From Candidatus Gastranaerophilales bacterium (lineage in GTDB: Bacteria; Cyanobacteriota; Vampirovibrionia; Gastranaerophilales; Gastranaerophilaceae), in assembly GCA_900752845.1 (NCBI GenBank), contig CAADWU010000123.1, positions 1-18,010 on the forward strand: a stretch of DNA of 18,010 nucleotides, read 5' to 3'. Positions within the stretch are counted from its first letter, which is position 1. Each line of letters opens with the position of its first letter. Positions 1 through 6,902 of the stretch are shown piece after piece. Made by a program: the position numbers and the translations under genes. The notes beneath the pieces were generated by a model that was given only the letters and a program-made list of their open reading frames with translations, was not told where the DNA came from and searched no databases.

Positions 1-488
1 AATTCAAGCGGTTCAAGTATTTCTCCTCGTCCGACGGTCAATTGTCTGCCGCCTTCAAGGCAGAAGTTTAAATCAGAGCCCAATTTTTCGCACAGTTTAT
101 GTAATTCTTTTTTTGTTAAAGGATTATTAAAGAGTTTGTTAAGTCCGTAAAGCGTACCTGCCGCATCTGTGCTTCCGCCTGCAAGACCTGCTGCTACGGG
201 AATATTTTTTTCAATATAAACATTTATTCTATGGGGGGTTAGATTTGTATATTCCACAAAAAGAATTATTGCTTTATAAACGAGATTTTTTTCGTTGTAA
301 GGTATTTCATTGCTTGTACCTGACAGGTTTATCTCAAATTTTTCAGAAGGCTCAGCAGTTATCGTCAGATAATCATAGAGGCTTATTGTCTGCATAATGC
401 TTTCAATGTTATGAAAACCATCTTCACGTTTATCCAAAACTTTAAGCGTTAAATTTATTTTTGCAGGACATTGAATTTTAGTTTTCAT
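1..488 (-). CDS. ispE: 4-diphosphocytidyl-2-C-methyl-D-erythritol kinase, 5' part (3' end outside window)
   Basis: Cytoplasmic GHMP-family kinase. It phosphorylates the 2-hydroxyl of CDP-methylerythritol with ATP, the fourth step of the MEP isoprenoid pathway. About 162 codons are present and the gene runs off the left edge. The start reads MKTKIQCPAKINLTLKVL, the usual IspE opening with the conserved Lys-Ile-Asn-Leu. The glycine-rich GHMP ATP-binding motif PVAAGLAGGSTDAAG begins at residue 97, which is the usual place. The ATG at 488-486 overlaps the end of rsmA by 11 bp, so translation is probably coupled; rsmA next to ispE is a common bacterial arrangement. The C-terminal part cannot be judged. 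Identification is firm. Confidence 0.93.
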   Translation of the reverse strand, partial: MKTKIQCPAKINLTLKVLDKREDGFHNIESIMQTISLYDYLTITAEPSEKFEINLSGTSNEIPYNEKNLVYKAIILFVEYTNLTPHRINVYIEKNIPVAAGLAGGSTDAAGTLYGLNKLFNNPLTKKELHKLCEKLGSDLNFCLEGGRQLTVGRGEILEPLE

Positions 489-1314
489 TAAGAGCCTCCG
501 ATAAAGCTCCGAAAGTTTCTATTGAAAGTTTTTCACCTCTGATATTTTCGTCAAGTCCGAGTTTTGTTAAAGCGTTTTGGATTGTTTCTTTTGAAAATCC
601 GCCTGAAAGCAGACAGTTTTTAATGTTTTTTCTACGCTGTGAAAATGCAGCTTTAATTGTTTTTCTAAAATGTGAATAGTCACTTAATTCAAGCAGAGGT
701 TTTTCTCTGACCTTCAAGCTGACAACTGCGGAGTTAACTTTTGGTGCAGGATAAAAAGATTTTCTTCCAACAAGTCTTACTATATCCACATCTGCCCAGA
801 ACTGAGAAAGTATTGTCAAAAGTCCGTATTGTTTTGAGGGAGAATTTTCATCAGCTGTCATTCTTCTAGCAACTTCCTCCTGAACCATAAGCAGGATATC
901 TGTTATTTTATTTCTGTTTTTGTTGTTTAAATCATCTATTTCACCAAGAAGATGAGCAATAATCGGGCTTGTTATATAGTACGGAATATTTGCAACGATT
1001 TTAACTTTGCCCTCGCATAATTCTGATAAATCCTGTTTCAATATATCGTTGTGAATGATTTTAAGGTTTGGTGCTCCAAGTTTTTCAAGTTCTTTTATAG
1101 CCTGTTCATCAAGTTCGATTGCGATTACCTGTTTGGCATGCTTAACAAGCTGTTCGGTTACAAAACCTACACCCGGTCCGATTTCAATTACGGTATCATC
1201 AGGTTGAATGTCAGCGTAATCAATAATATCACTGATAGCTTGACCATCTATCAAAAAGTTTTGTCCAAGCCTTTTTTTTGTTTTAAAGTATTTTGCTCTT
1301 TCGAAGTAGTTCAT
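478..1314 (-). CDS. rsmA: 16S rRNA (adenine1518-N6/adenine1519-N6)-dimethyltransferase
   Basis: Dimethylates two adjacent adenines in the 3'-terminal hairpin of 16S rRNA using S-adenosylmethionine (KsgA/Dim1 family). The 278 residues match the usual family length. Visible motifs are KKRLGQNFLID at 13-23, the SAM-binding loop EIGPGVG at 44-50, an acidic ribose-binding stretch IELDE at 66-70, and the catalytic NIPYY at 109-113. The frame is open further upstream, but that extension is unlike the family. The ATG at 1314 fits the family start MNYFERAKYFKTKKRLGQ and has AGGT just before it. A TGGTATTAT extended -10 box lies only 10 nt upstream of this ATG, so the mRNA is probably almost leaderless. 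Its last codons overlap ispE. Confidence 0.95.
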   Translation of the reverse strand: MNYFERAKYFKTKKRLGQNFLIDGQAISDIIDYADIQPDDTVIEIGPGVGFVTEQLVKHAKQVIAIELDEQAIKELEKLGAPNLKIIHNDILKQDLSELCEGKVKIVANIPYYITSPIIAHLLGEIDDLNNKNRNKITDILLMVQEEVARRMTADENSPSKQYGLLTILSQFWADVDIVRLVGRKSFYPAPKVNSAVVSLKVREKPLLELSDYSHFRKTIKAAFSQRRKNIKNCLLSGGFSKETIQNALTKLGLDENIRGEKLSIETFGALSEALNEN

Positions 1315-1324
1315 CTTACCTATA

Positions 1325-1353
1325 ATAATACCACACACAGGTAAATGTTTTAA
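1325..1353 (-). promoter_or_regulatory. Promoter of rsmA-ispE (extended -10)
   Basis: On the minus strand, TTAAAA (1353-1348), a 17-base spacer, then TATTAT (1330-1325) preceded by TG one base upstream, giving TGGTATTAT. The predicted transcription start is near 1318, only a few bases from the rsmA ATG at 1314. The -35 match is weak; the case rests on the extended -10 box. Confidence 0.5.
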
Positions 1354-1379
1354 GAAAAGTTTTTTGTTAGTTTTGTAGA

Positions 1380-1388
1380 TGCTATAAT
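1380..1388 (+). promoter_or_regulatory. Extended -10 promoter of gshA
   Basis: TGCTATAAT, a perfect extended -10 box, with no convincing -35. The expected transcription start is around 1394-1396, which lies after the ATG at 1391. If this promoter is the one used, translation would start at the TTG at 1406, preceded by a G-rich stretch at 1393-1397. The box lies back to back with the rsmA promoter. Confidence 0.5.
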
Positions 1389-1390
1389 GA

Positions 1391-2725
1391 ATGGGGGTTA
1401 AAAAATTGAGTAATTTACAAAAAACCAAATTAGAGAAAAAAGAAATAGTTAAGCTTTTCAAATGCGGATGCAAACTTAAAAGCGAACATAAAGTCGGCAT
1501 TGAATATGAAAGGCTGCCGATTTTTACGGCTACATCAAAAGCAGCTGATTATTATTCTGATTTTGGTGTTTGTAACTTTCTCAGAGCATTTGCAAAAGAA
1601 GAAAATTGGGATTATATCACCGACGATTATAATATAATCGGGTTAAAACAGGAGCATGACACTATCACTCTTGAGCCCGGATGCCAGGTAGAATTAAGCA
1701 TTAAACCTGATTTCTCCATCGAAAAATTAAAACAAAAAATTACTGAACTTGATAAAAAAATGAAACCTGTTTTAGATAAATCAGGCATAAAACTTCTGAG
1801 TTACGGTGTTTCGCCTTTATCAACACATAAGACCATAAATCTTATTCCAAAAAGAAGATACGAACTTATGGCAAAATATTTATGGGGAATTCTTTCTGAT
1901 GTAATGATGAGAGAAACAGCAGGAGTGCAGGCATGTTTTGACTTTGAAAATGAAGAAGATGCATCATTAAAATTCAAAATTGCCAATAAACTGACACCGT
2001 TTTTAACTGCTATGTTTGCAAATTCTCCTATAAGAGGCGGAGTGGAAACAGGTTATAAAACATTCAGAGCATTGAGCTGGCTCAATACGGATAACGACAG
2101 ATGCGGTTTTGCAGGTCAGATAGAAGAACATCTTTCTTTTGAAGATTATGTTGATTATGTGCTTGATTCTCCAATGATTTTTATAAATCGAAATTCTGAA
2201 ACTATCCCGATAAACGGCAAAATAAATTTCAGTCAGTTTATGGAAGATGGATTTGAGGGCTTTGAAGCTGATATAGAAGATTTCAAACTTCATGCAAATC
2301 TTTATTTTCCTGAAGTCAGACTTCGTAATTTTATTGAAATCAGAAATCATGACTGTGTAGGCAAAGACTTGCAGTATTCTGTTCTGGCAATTTATAAAAG
2401 TATTATGTATAACCGAAATGCAGCAGAAGAAATTGAAGAATTGCTTAAACCATTTGATTATCCTGACTATTCGGAACTTAGATATAATGTACCGAAAACT
2501 GCTATGGACACAAAAATAGGAAATTATTCGGTTAAAGATATTGCAAAAGAAATACTGTATATTGCAGAAAAATCCTTAATAGGTCAAAACGAATACGAAG
2601 AAAAATATCTAGAACCGATAAAAGAATATACAATGCAGGGAATATGTCCTGCTGACGTTATTATACGCAACTGGAACGGCATCTGGAACAAAGATGTCCG
2701 AAAATTAATTCAATACGTTTCATAA
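1391..2725 (+). CDS. gshA: Glutamate-cysteine ligase, GCS2 family
   Basis: Catalyses ATP-dependent ligation of L-glutamate and L-cysteine to gamma-glutamylcysteine, the first step of glutathione-type thiol synthesis. At 444 residues it fits the plant/alphaproteobacterial (GCS2) class and not the E. coli GshA class. Visible family blocks are VGIEYERLP near the N-terminus (metal-binding Glu), LEPGCQVELS, RRYELMAKYL, MMRETAGVQACFDF, PFLTAMFANSP followed by RGG, RALSWLNTDNDRCGF, and EVRLRNFIEIRNHD. No gshB is visible here, so the end product could be gamma-glutamylcysteine itself. The ATG at 1391 lies only 2 bp after a -10 box and has no Shine-Dalgarno; the in-frame TTG at 1406 (439 residues) is a credible alternative start. 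An EgtA-like role is possible but less likely. Confidence 0.88.
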   Translation: MGVKKLSNLQKTKLEKKEIVKLFKCGCKLKSEHKVGIEYERLPIFTATSKAADYYSDFGVCNFLRAFAKEENWDYITDDYNIIGLKQEHDTITLEPGCQVELSIKPDFSIEKLKQKITELDKKMKPVLDKSGIKLLSYGVSPLSTHKTINLIPKRRYELMAKYLWGILSDVMMRETAGVQACFDFENEEDASLKFKIANKLTPFLTAMFANSPIRGGVETGYKTFRALSWLNTDNDRCGFAGQIEEHLSFEDYVDYVLDSPMIFINRNSETIPINGKINFSQFMEDGFEGFEADIEDFKLHANLYFPEVRLRNFIEIRNHDCVGKDLQYSVLAIYKSIMYNRNAAEEIEELLKPFDYPDYSELRYNVPKTAMDTKIGNYSVKDIAKEILYIAEKSLIGQNEYEEKYLEPIKEYTMQGICPADVIIRNWNGIWNKDVRKLIQYVS

Positions 2726-2748
2726 GTTGGTTTTTATACTAAATATAT

Positions 2749-3160
2749 ATAAAAAAAGACACGTGATGCAACTATCTATACACCACGTGTCTTGTTTATC
2801 GATTACCATCATATGAGATATGCGGCGATTGCGCTCAGCCTTTCGTATTATCCTTTTATCGTACAGGATTGATTTAAGAAAGGTTTCACCCATCAGGTAA
2901 CCGTCCATATCCCGCCGCTAATTCCGCAGGAAAATACGCAGAGTTTACATTATAGGATTTGCTTACAGATATAACCCGCATTTACGTTTCTCACTGAAAC
3001 CAACGGAGACGGTAAGCTTTCCGCTCTGCACCGAATAAAGTACTCACATTTCTGCCTTTCAGATAACTGCAATAAATCACAAAAACCTGATGCGGCATTT
3101 AGCTTGTACCCCTGCGCCCGAAAATATCTCGGATAATCCGGCTTTAAGATATGAAGCTTG
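2749..3160 (-). ncRNA. Candidate structured non-coding RNA of about 400 nt, family not recognised
   Basis: This gene-free stretch between gshA and hsp20 has visibly higher GC than its surroundings and no credible ORF. On the minus strand it has a TATAAT box (3169-3164) just after the hsp20 stop and ends in a strong intrinsic terminator (2750-2793). Perfect long-range complements are correctly nested: 3124-3130 pairs with 2815-2821 (7 bp) and 3085-3092 pairs with 2891-2898 (8 bp). Inside the 3' half, CCTTTC (2883-2878) pairs with GAAAGG (2844-2839) around a further hairpin ATCCT/AGGAT (2869-2865 with 2854-2850). A small hairpin GTTTC-AGTGA-GAAAC lies near the middle. I looked for RNase P, tmRNA, SRP and 6S RNA signatures and did not find them. 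Structure and expression are inferred; the pairing is seen by eye only. Confidence 0.58.
2750..2793 (-). terminator. Rho-independent terminator of the candidate ncRNA
   Basis: On the minus strand, a perfect 10-bp stem AAGACACGTG (2793-2784) / CACGTGTCTT (2765-2756) with an 18-base loop is followed by a run of T (2757-2751, overlapping the end of the stem) and an AT-rich tail. In the plus direction the same hairpin is followed only by GTTTATC, so it may act weakly for gshA as well. It is the best evidence that a minus-strand transcript ends here. Confidence 0.75.
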
Positions 3161-3163
3161 TAT

Positions 3164-3169
3164 ATTATA
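3164..3169 (-). promoter_or_regulatory. -10 box for the candidate ncRNA
   Basis: TATAAT on the minus strand, 11 bp past the hsp20 stop codon. The sequence where a -35 would fall lies inside the hsp20 3' end and shows only an A-rich stretch. The expected start is near 3157. The weak -35 means read-through from hsp20 with processing is a real alternative. Confidence 0.4.
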
Positions 3170-3180
3170 TTTTCAAAGAA

Positions 3181-3663
3181 CTATGTTTCTTTTATTTCTA
3201 ATTTTTTTGGTTCTTTATTTTCGATTTCTACTTTAGGAACTGTAATTGTTAAAATACCGTTTTTATATTCAGCAGTGCTTTCTTCGGTTTTTACAGGCTG
3301 GTCAAAGGAGATTGTCCTCTGGTATTTTCCGTAACGAAATTCACTTGTGTGGTAACGTTCATTTTTAGCTTTTTCTTCTTTTTCTTCCGCTTCTTCTTGA
3401 ATTTCAGCGGTTATGGTCATAAATTCATTATCCATTTCAACTTCGATGTCATCTTTTTTAACACCCGGAAGCTGTACTTTGACTTTGTAATTTTTATCGT
3501 TTTGTTTAACTTCTATAGCCGGACGCCAGGTTGATATTTTCTTTATATTCAGCGGATTTGCCATAGAGTGGACAAGAAATGTATCACGTAAAAAGTTATT
3601 CAATTCATTGTGAATACTATCGAAATACATTTCAGGTTCACGAATCATCAAATCGTGTTTCAT
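3181..3663 (-). CDS. Small heat-shock protein, Hsp20/alpha-crystallin family
   Basis: ATP-independent holdase chaperone that binds unfolding proteins in the cytoplasm as large oligomers. The 160 residues are typical. The alpha-crystallin domain spans roughly residues 46-145, with VQLPGVKKDDIEVE (63-76) and the hallmark AEYKNGILTITVPK (131-144). A short C-terminal tail carries LEI (155-157), a possible I-x-I oligomerisation motif. An acidic, lysine-rich loop at about 90-100 is the only oddity. AAAGGAG sits 6 bases before the ATG. No CIRCE element (TTAGCACTC-N9-GAGTGCTAA) is present upstream, so HrcA control is not supported. Confidence 0.93.
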   Translation of the reverse strand: MKHDLMIREPEMYFDSIHNELNNFLRDTFLVHSMANPLNIKKISTWRPAIEVKQNDKNYKVKVQLPGVKKDDIEVEMDNEFMTITAEIQEEAEEKEEKAKNERYHTSEFRYGKYQRTISFDQPVKTEESTAEYKNGILTITVPKVEIENKEPKKLEIKET

Positions 3664-3735
3664 GTTTAACTCCTTTCACATAACCAAGATAAACTTTTTA
3701 GCGGTGCTTTTCATTCAACTTAAGATTAATTTATT

Positions 3736-3752
3736 GTGCTTATAATATGCAC
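3736..3752. promoter_or_regulatory. Operator-like palindrome over a TATAAT box between hsp20 and the dehydrogenase gene
   Basis: The divergent spacer holds a near-perfect 17-bp palindrome, GTGC-t-TAT-a-ATA-t-GCAC. The central TATAAT (3741-3746) is a plausible plus-strand -10 box for the dehydrogenase gene at 3812. A repressor bound here would block that promoter. The arms are in the opposite orientation to CIRCE. No regulator is visible in the window. Confidence 0.4.
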
Positions 3753-3811
3753 TTTTGTGTAATAGATTAGATGATAATTTATTAAATAATATCTGCAGGA
3801 GGAAATGCTAC

Positions 3812-4837
3812 ATGTCAATAAAAATGTTAGTTTTCGATTTTCGTGACAGTGAAGAAGAATTTTTCAGAGGTCATGACTTAGAAAATTTTGATATAACCTT
3901 TTATGGTGAAAGCTTAAATGAAGAAACGGTTAAGCAGCTGCCGCAGGAAGCTCTTGATAATGCTACAGTTATCAGTGTATTTATTAACTCTGAGATGACT
4001 GAAGAAGTCATAAATTCTTTTAAAAATCTAAGAATTATTTCAACGAGATCAACCGGGGTTGATCACATTAACAGAGTGGCAGTTCAGAAAAAAAATATTG
4101 CGGTTGTTAATGTTGAGGGTTACGGCTCACGTTCTGTTGCACAGTATACAATGGGCTTGGCTATAGCACTTGTAAGGCATATTATACCTGCAGCAAAACA
4201 TGTTGCCGATAAAAAATCAGGGTGTGATGACTTTGTAGGACGTGATTTGTCAAAGCTTACCATAGGCGTTGTCGGAACAGGAGCTATAGGTGTAGCTGTG
4301 TGCAAACTTGCTCAGGCTTTCGGAATGCGTATTCTTGCTTATGACATTATTGAAAAACAAGAGTTAATTAATACAACGAATGTAAAATATGTAGATTTAA
4401 CAACATTACTGAGACAATCAGACATAGTAACACTTCATCTTCCTTATACGGGCGATAACCTTAACATGTTTACATACGAACAGTTTAGTGTAATGAAAAA
4501 TACTTCTTATTTCATTAATACTTCACGTGGAGAATTGGTAAATACAAAAGAGCTTTATAATGCTGTTTCAAAAGGAGCTATTCAAGGTGCGGCACTTGAT
4601 GTTGTAGCTTGTGAAACCGCATGTTTTAAATGTAACAGATTAGCTAAAAAAGTAAACTCAAGTTTTGAGTGTCTGGAAGAAGTAAAATATGTTGAAGAAC
4701 TTGTTAAACTTCCTCAGGTGATTATAACTCCCCACATTGCTTATGAAACACAGGATGCCATAGATCATATTTTAGACGTAACTTTTATTGCCATTCTTGA
4801 TTGTATCAAAGGCGGAAATTCTTACAGAGTTTATTAA
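3812..4837 (+). CDS. D-isomer-specific 2-hydroxyacid dehydrogenase, D-lactate dehydrogenase-like
   Basis: NAD-dependent oxidoreductase, most likely reducing pyruvate to D-lactate during fermentation. The chosen ATG has AGGAGG nine bases upstream and gives 341 residues beginning MSIKMLVFDFRD; the frame is open upstream but without family similarity. The Rossmann motif G-x-G-x-x-G is at 155-160 (VGTGAIG). Catalytic residues align with the family triad: Arg239 in NTSRGELV, Glu268 in ALDVVACET and His308 in ITPHIAYET. The substrate loop is STRSTGVDHIN. The stretch after Glu268 carries extra cysteines (CETACFKC), which is unusual. Other 2-hydroxyacid substrates cannot be excluded. The gene converges on menG with a 1-bp gap, and its terminator appears to lie inside menG. 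Confidence 0.88.
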   Translation: MSIKMLVFDFRDSEEEFFRGHDLENFDITFYGESLNEETVKQLPQEALDNATVISVFINSEMTEEVINSFKNLRIISTRSTGVDHINRVAVQKKNIAVVNVEGYGSRSVAQYTMGLAIALVRHIIPAAKHVADKKSGCDDFVGRDLSKLTIGVVGTGAIGVAVCKLAQAFGMRILAYDIIEKQELINTTNVKYVDLTTLLRQSDIVTLHLPYTGDNLNMFTYEQFSVMKNTSYFINTSRGELVNTKELYNAVSKGAIQGAALDVVACETACFKCNRLAKKVNSSFECLEEVKYVEELVKLPQVIITPHIAYETQDAIDHILDVTFIAILDCIKGGNSYRVY

Positions 4838-4838
4838 G

Positions 4839-5525
4839 TTATTTAGTCATTATTTGAGCGGAGATTACCCCTAAAAGGTAATCTTCTCTTTTTTTGAATT
4901 TAAACCCTTTGCTTTCAAAATCTTTTATCAGTTCTTCCGGAAGCGGAAAAATCTTTTTGGAGTTAATCAGGTAGGAATATGGAATAGAATTTCCTGATGC
5001 AAGTCTGATTAACAAAGGAGTTGTTTTGTCATATATTTTGCTTAAGAGATTTTTCTTACCGAAATCAAGATGCAAAAAACTTCCATTTGGTCTTAAAACT
5101 CTATAGGCTTCTTCAACTGCTTTTTCAGCATTGGCGATATTTCTCAGACCAAATCCCATAGTGACAAAATCGAAAGTATTATCTTCATACGGCAAGTCAG
5201 TAACATCTCCCTGAATGTATTTTATTTGTCTGCACTGTTCTTTTGCAGAATTTTTGCTGACTGCAATTTCAAGCATTTTTTCTGAAAAATCTATGCCTGT
5301 TACATGTGCTTCCGGCTGAATTTTTTTAATTAGTCTTGCTAAATCACCTGTTCCGCAGCACAAATCCAAAACGCTGTCATGCGGTTTTATAACAAGGTTT
5401 TTAATGCTCATATACTTTACATAGTTATGTGTGCCGAAAGACATAAGATTATTTAAAAAATCATATCTTTGGGCAACGGAGTTGAACATTTTATGAATAG
5501 TTTCGGGGGATTTATCAATTTTCAT
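4839..5525 (-). CDS. menG: Demethylmenaquinone methyltransferase (UbiE/MenG family)
   Basis: SAM-dependent C-methyltransferase that converts demethylmenaquinone to menaquinone in the last step of the pathway. The 228 residues fit the family. The UbiE signature is clear: FNSVAQRYDFLNNLMSFG (14-31) followed by H33, the SAM site VLDLCCGTGD (52-61), the acidic GIDFSEKMLEIA, the second signature VTMGFGLRNIANAEKA, and YRVLRPNGSFLHLDFGK. AAGG sits before the ATG. No other quinone gene is visible, so the acceptor could be a different quinone-like ring. The last 20 or so codons also encode, on the opposite strand, what looks like the terminator of the convergent dehydrogenase gene. Confidence 0.9.
   Translation of the reverse strand: MKIDKSPETIHKMFNSVAQRYDFLNNLMSFGTHNYVKYMSIKNLVIKPHDSVLDLCCGTGDLARLIKKIQPEAHVTGIDFSEKMLEIAVSKNSAKEQCRQIKYIQGDVTDLPYEDNTFDFVTMGFGLRNIANAEKAVEEAYRVLRPNGSFLHLDFGKKNLLSKIYDKTTPLLIRLASGNSIPYSYLINSKKIFPLPEELIKDFESKGFKFKKREDYLLGVISAQIMTK
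4862..4895 (+). terminator. Intrinsic terminator of the dehydrogenase gene, embedded in menG
   Basis: AGATTACC (4862-4869) and GGTAATCT (4877-4884) form a perfect 8-bp stem with a 7-base loop, followed by TCTC and seven T (4889-4895). It lies about 25 bp after the dehydrogenase stop codon but within the 3' coding end of menG on the other strand, where the T run becomes lysine codons. Confidence 0.7.
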
Positions 5526-5539
5526 AATTTGTTACCTTT

Positions 5540-5567
5540 TTGCTTATTTTAAATCTTAACATATAAT
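5540..5567 (+). promoter_or_regulatory. Promoter of the DUF4127-mntP pair
   Basis: TTGCTT (5540-5545), a 16-base spacer and TATAAT (5562-5567). The start codon at 5574 lies six bases after the -10 box, so transcription should begin at or next to the A of ATG; no Shine-Dalgarno sequence is present. The same TTGCTT-16-TATAAT pattern precedes the DUF475 gene near the right end. Confidence 0.6.
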
Positions 5568-5573
5568 TTACTT

Positions 5574-6902
5574 ATGAACATAGCTTTTATTCCTATTGAT
5601 AATAGACCTGTCTGCTATACCTTGCCTGAACAAATTGCTGCAATTGACGGCAATATAAAATTTTTTATGCCTGAACGTGAGTGGCTTGGTGATTTAACAA
5701 AATATGCAAAAGTCGAAAAGCTTTTTGAATGGTTAAAAGCACTGCCTGAGGTTGATGCAATTATTCTTCCGCTTGATACGGTTGCGTATGGCGGGTTGAT
5801 TTCTTCACGAAGATGTCCCGAAAGTATTGAACAAATAAGAGAACGTATAGAAAATTTGAAAAATATACTTTTAGAGAAAAAAGCTAAGGTATATGCTTTT
5901 TCAAGTATTATGCGTATATCAAATAACAACGTTAACGAAGAAGAAAAAGAATATTGGGATAAATGGGGCAAAAAGATATTTAATTATTCGTTTTGCATGG
6001 ATAAGTTCGGTACGATGTGTAAAAACGAAGTTCCGGCAGAAATTGTTGATGATTATCTGGCAACACGCAAAAGAAATTTTGAGATAAATAAAACATATTT
6101 ACAGTGGTCAGATTTATTTGATACCTTAGTTTTTTCCAAAGATGACTGTGCTGAATACGGGTTTAATGTCCAAGAAGCGAAAGAGCTTGAAAAACTTGGC
6201 GGATTTGTAAAAACAGGGGCTGATGAAATTCCTCTGACACTTTTGGCTAGAGCTGTAAAAGGAAAATGTAAAGTTGCTCCGATTTTTCTTGCACCTCAAT
6301 ATAAGAATTTAATTTCAAATTACGAAGACATTTCTATTGAAAAATCCGTTAAAGGTCAATTGGAACTTGCAGGATGCGAGGTCTGTGAGCCTGATAAAGC
6401 GGATATTTTATTGTATGTGAATAATTTTGAGGGGCAGCAGGGAGAAATCGTTATGAAGCTTCCTACAGCTCCTTATTCAGGCAAGTGGGAAAAGCCTCAA
6501 AGACCTTTCATGATTGCTGACGTAAGGTATGCTAACGGTGCTGACAACTCTTTTGTCAACAAACTCTTTGAAAAAGGCTTTGATGAAAACTTTTATGGGT
6601 ATTCGGCATGGAATACTTCTGCAAATACTCTGGGAAGTCTTATTTGTGCTGCAAAAGTGAAGTTTTTAGCAAAACAATTGAATGCTGATGCTTTCAAAAA
6701 GCTTCAAATTGTCAGACTGCTTGATGACTGGGCTTATCAGGCAAACGTCAGACAAAGTCTGAATATGCCTGATAAAAGACGTGTTGCCGATTTAATGAAA
6801 CCTTACGAGGATAAAGTATTTAAAGTATTGAGTTATAACTTACAAGTAAGTTATGATTTTCCATGGCGCAGATTATTCGAGGTAGAAATTGAGCTTAATT
6901 GA
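5574..6902 (+). CDS. DUF4127 family protein
   Basis: Function unknown. The family is recognised by its opening IAFIPIDNRPVCYTLPEQ, with the IPxDxRP signature at residues 5-11, LPLDTVAYGGLISSRR around 66-81, GADEIPLTLLAR, ADVRYANGADNSF, YSAWNTSANTLGSLI and RLLDDWAYQANVRQSL. The repeated Asp/Arg/Asn-rich blocks suggest an enzyme active site, but the reaction is not established. The 442 residues show no signal peptide or membrane segment, so it should be cytoplasmic. The transcript appears leaderless. The stop overlaps the TTG start of mntP by 14 bp, so the two are co-transcribed and probably translationally coupled; whether they are functionally linked is not known. Confidence 0.82.
   Translation: MNIAFIPIDNRPVCYTLPEQIAAIDGNIKFFMPEREWLGDLTKYAKVEKLFEWLKALPEVDAIILPLDTVAYGGLISSRRCPESIEQIRERIENLKNILLEKKAKVYAFSSIMRISNNNVNEEEKEYWDKWGKKIFNYSFCMDKFGTMCKNEVPAEIVDDYLATRKRNFEINKTYLQWSDLFDTLVFSKDDCAEYGFNVQEAKELEKLGGFVKTGADEIPLTLLARAVKGKCKVAPIFLAPQYKNLISNYEDISIEKSVKGQLELAGCEVCEPDKADILLYVNNFEGQQGEIVMKLPTAPYSGKWEKPQRPFMIADVRYANGADNSFVNKLFEKGFDENFYGYSAWNTSANTLGSLICAAKVKFLAKQLNADAFKKLQIVRLLDDWAYQANVRQSLNMPDKRRVADLMKPYEDKVFKVLSYNLQVSYDFPWRRLFEVEIELN

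Noticed and set aside
1315..1500. N-terminal extension of RsmA to 340 residues
   Set aside because: The extra 62 residues are unlike the family and read through the rsmA promoter and into gshA; the ATG at 1314 fits the family start.
2720..2908. Minus-strand ORF of 62 codons
   Set aside because: It runs through the terminator hairpin, has no family-like sequence and overlaps the candidate RNA.
2749..3160. RNase P RNA, tmRNA, SRP RNA or 6S RNA
   Set aside because: The GAGGAAAGUCC and ACAGAA blocks of RNase P, the GUUCGA...CCA end of tmRNA and the GGAAG apical motif of SRP RNA are not present. Fragments such as GTAAACTC look similar to RNase P but are isolated and in the wrong order.
3664..3811. 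CIRCE/HrcA operator upstream of hsp20
   Set aside because: The palindrome here is GTGC-N9-GCAC, the reverse arm order of CIRCE (GCAC...GTGC), and it sits over the opposite gene's -10 box.
6840..6890. yybP-ykoY manganese riboswitch before mntP
   Set aside because: mntP overlaps the upstream coding sequence, leaving no leader, and no riboswitch-like sequence is visible.
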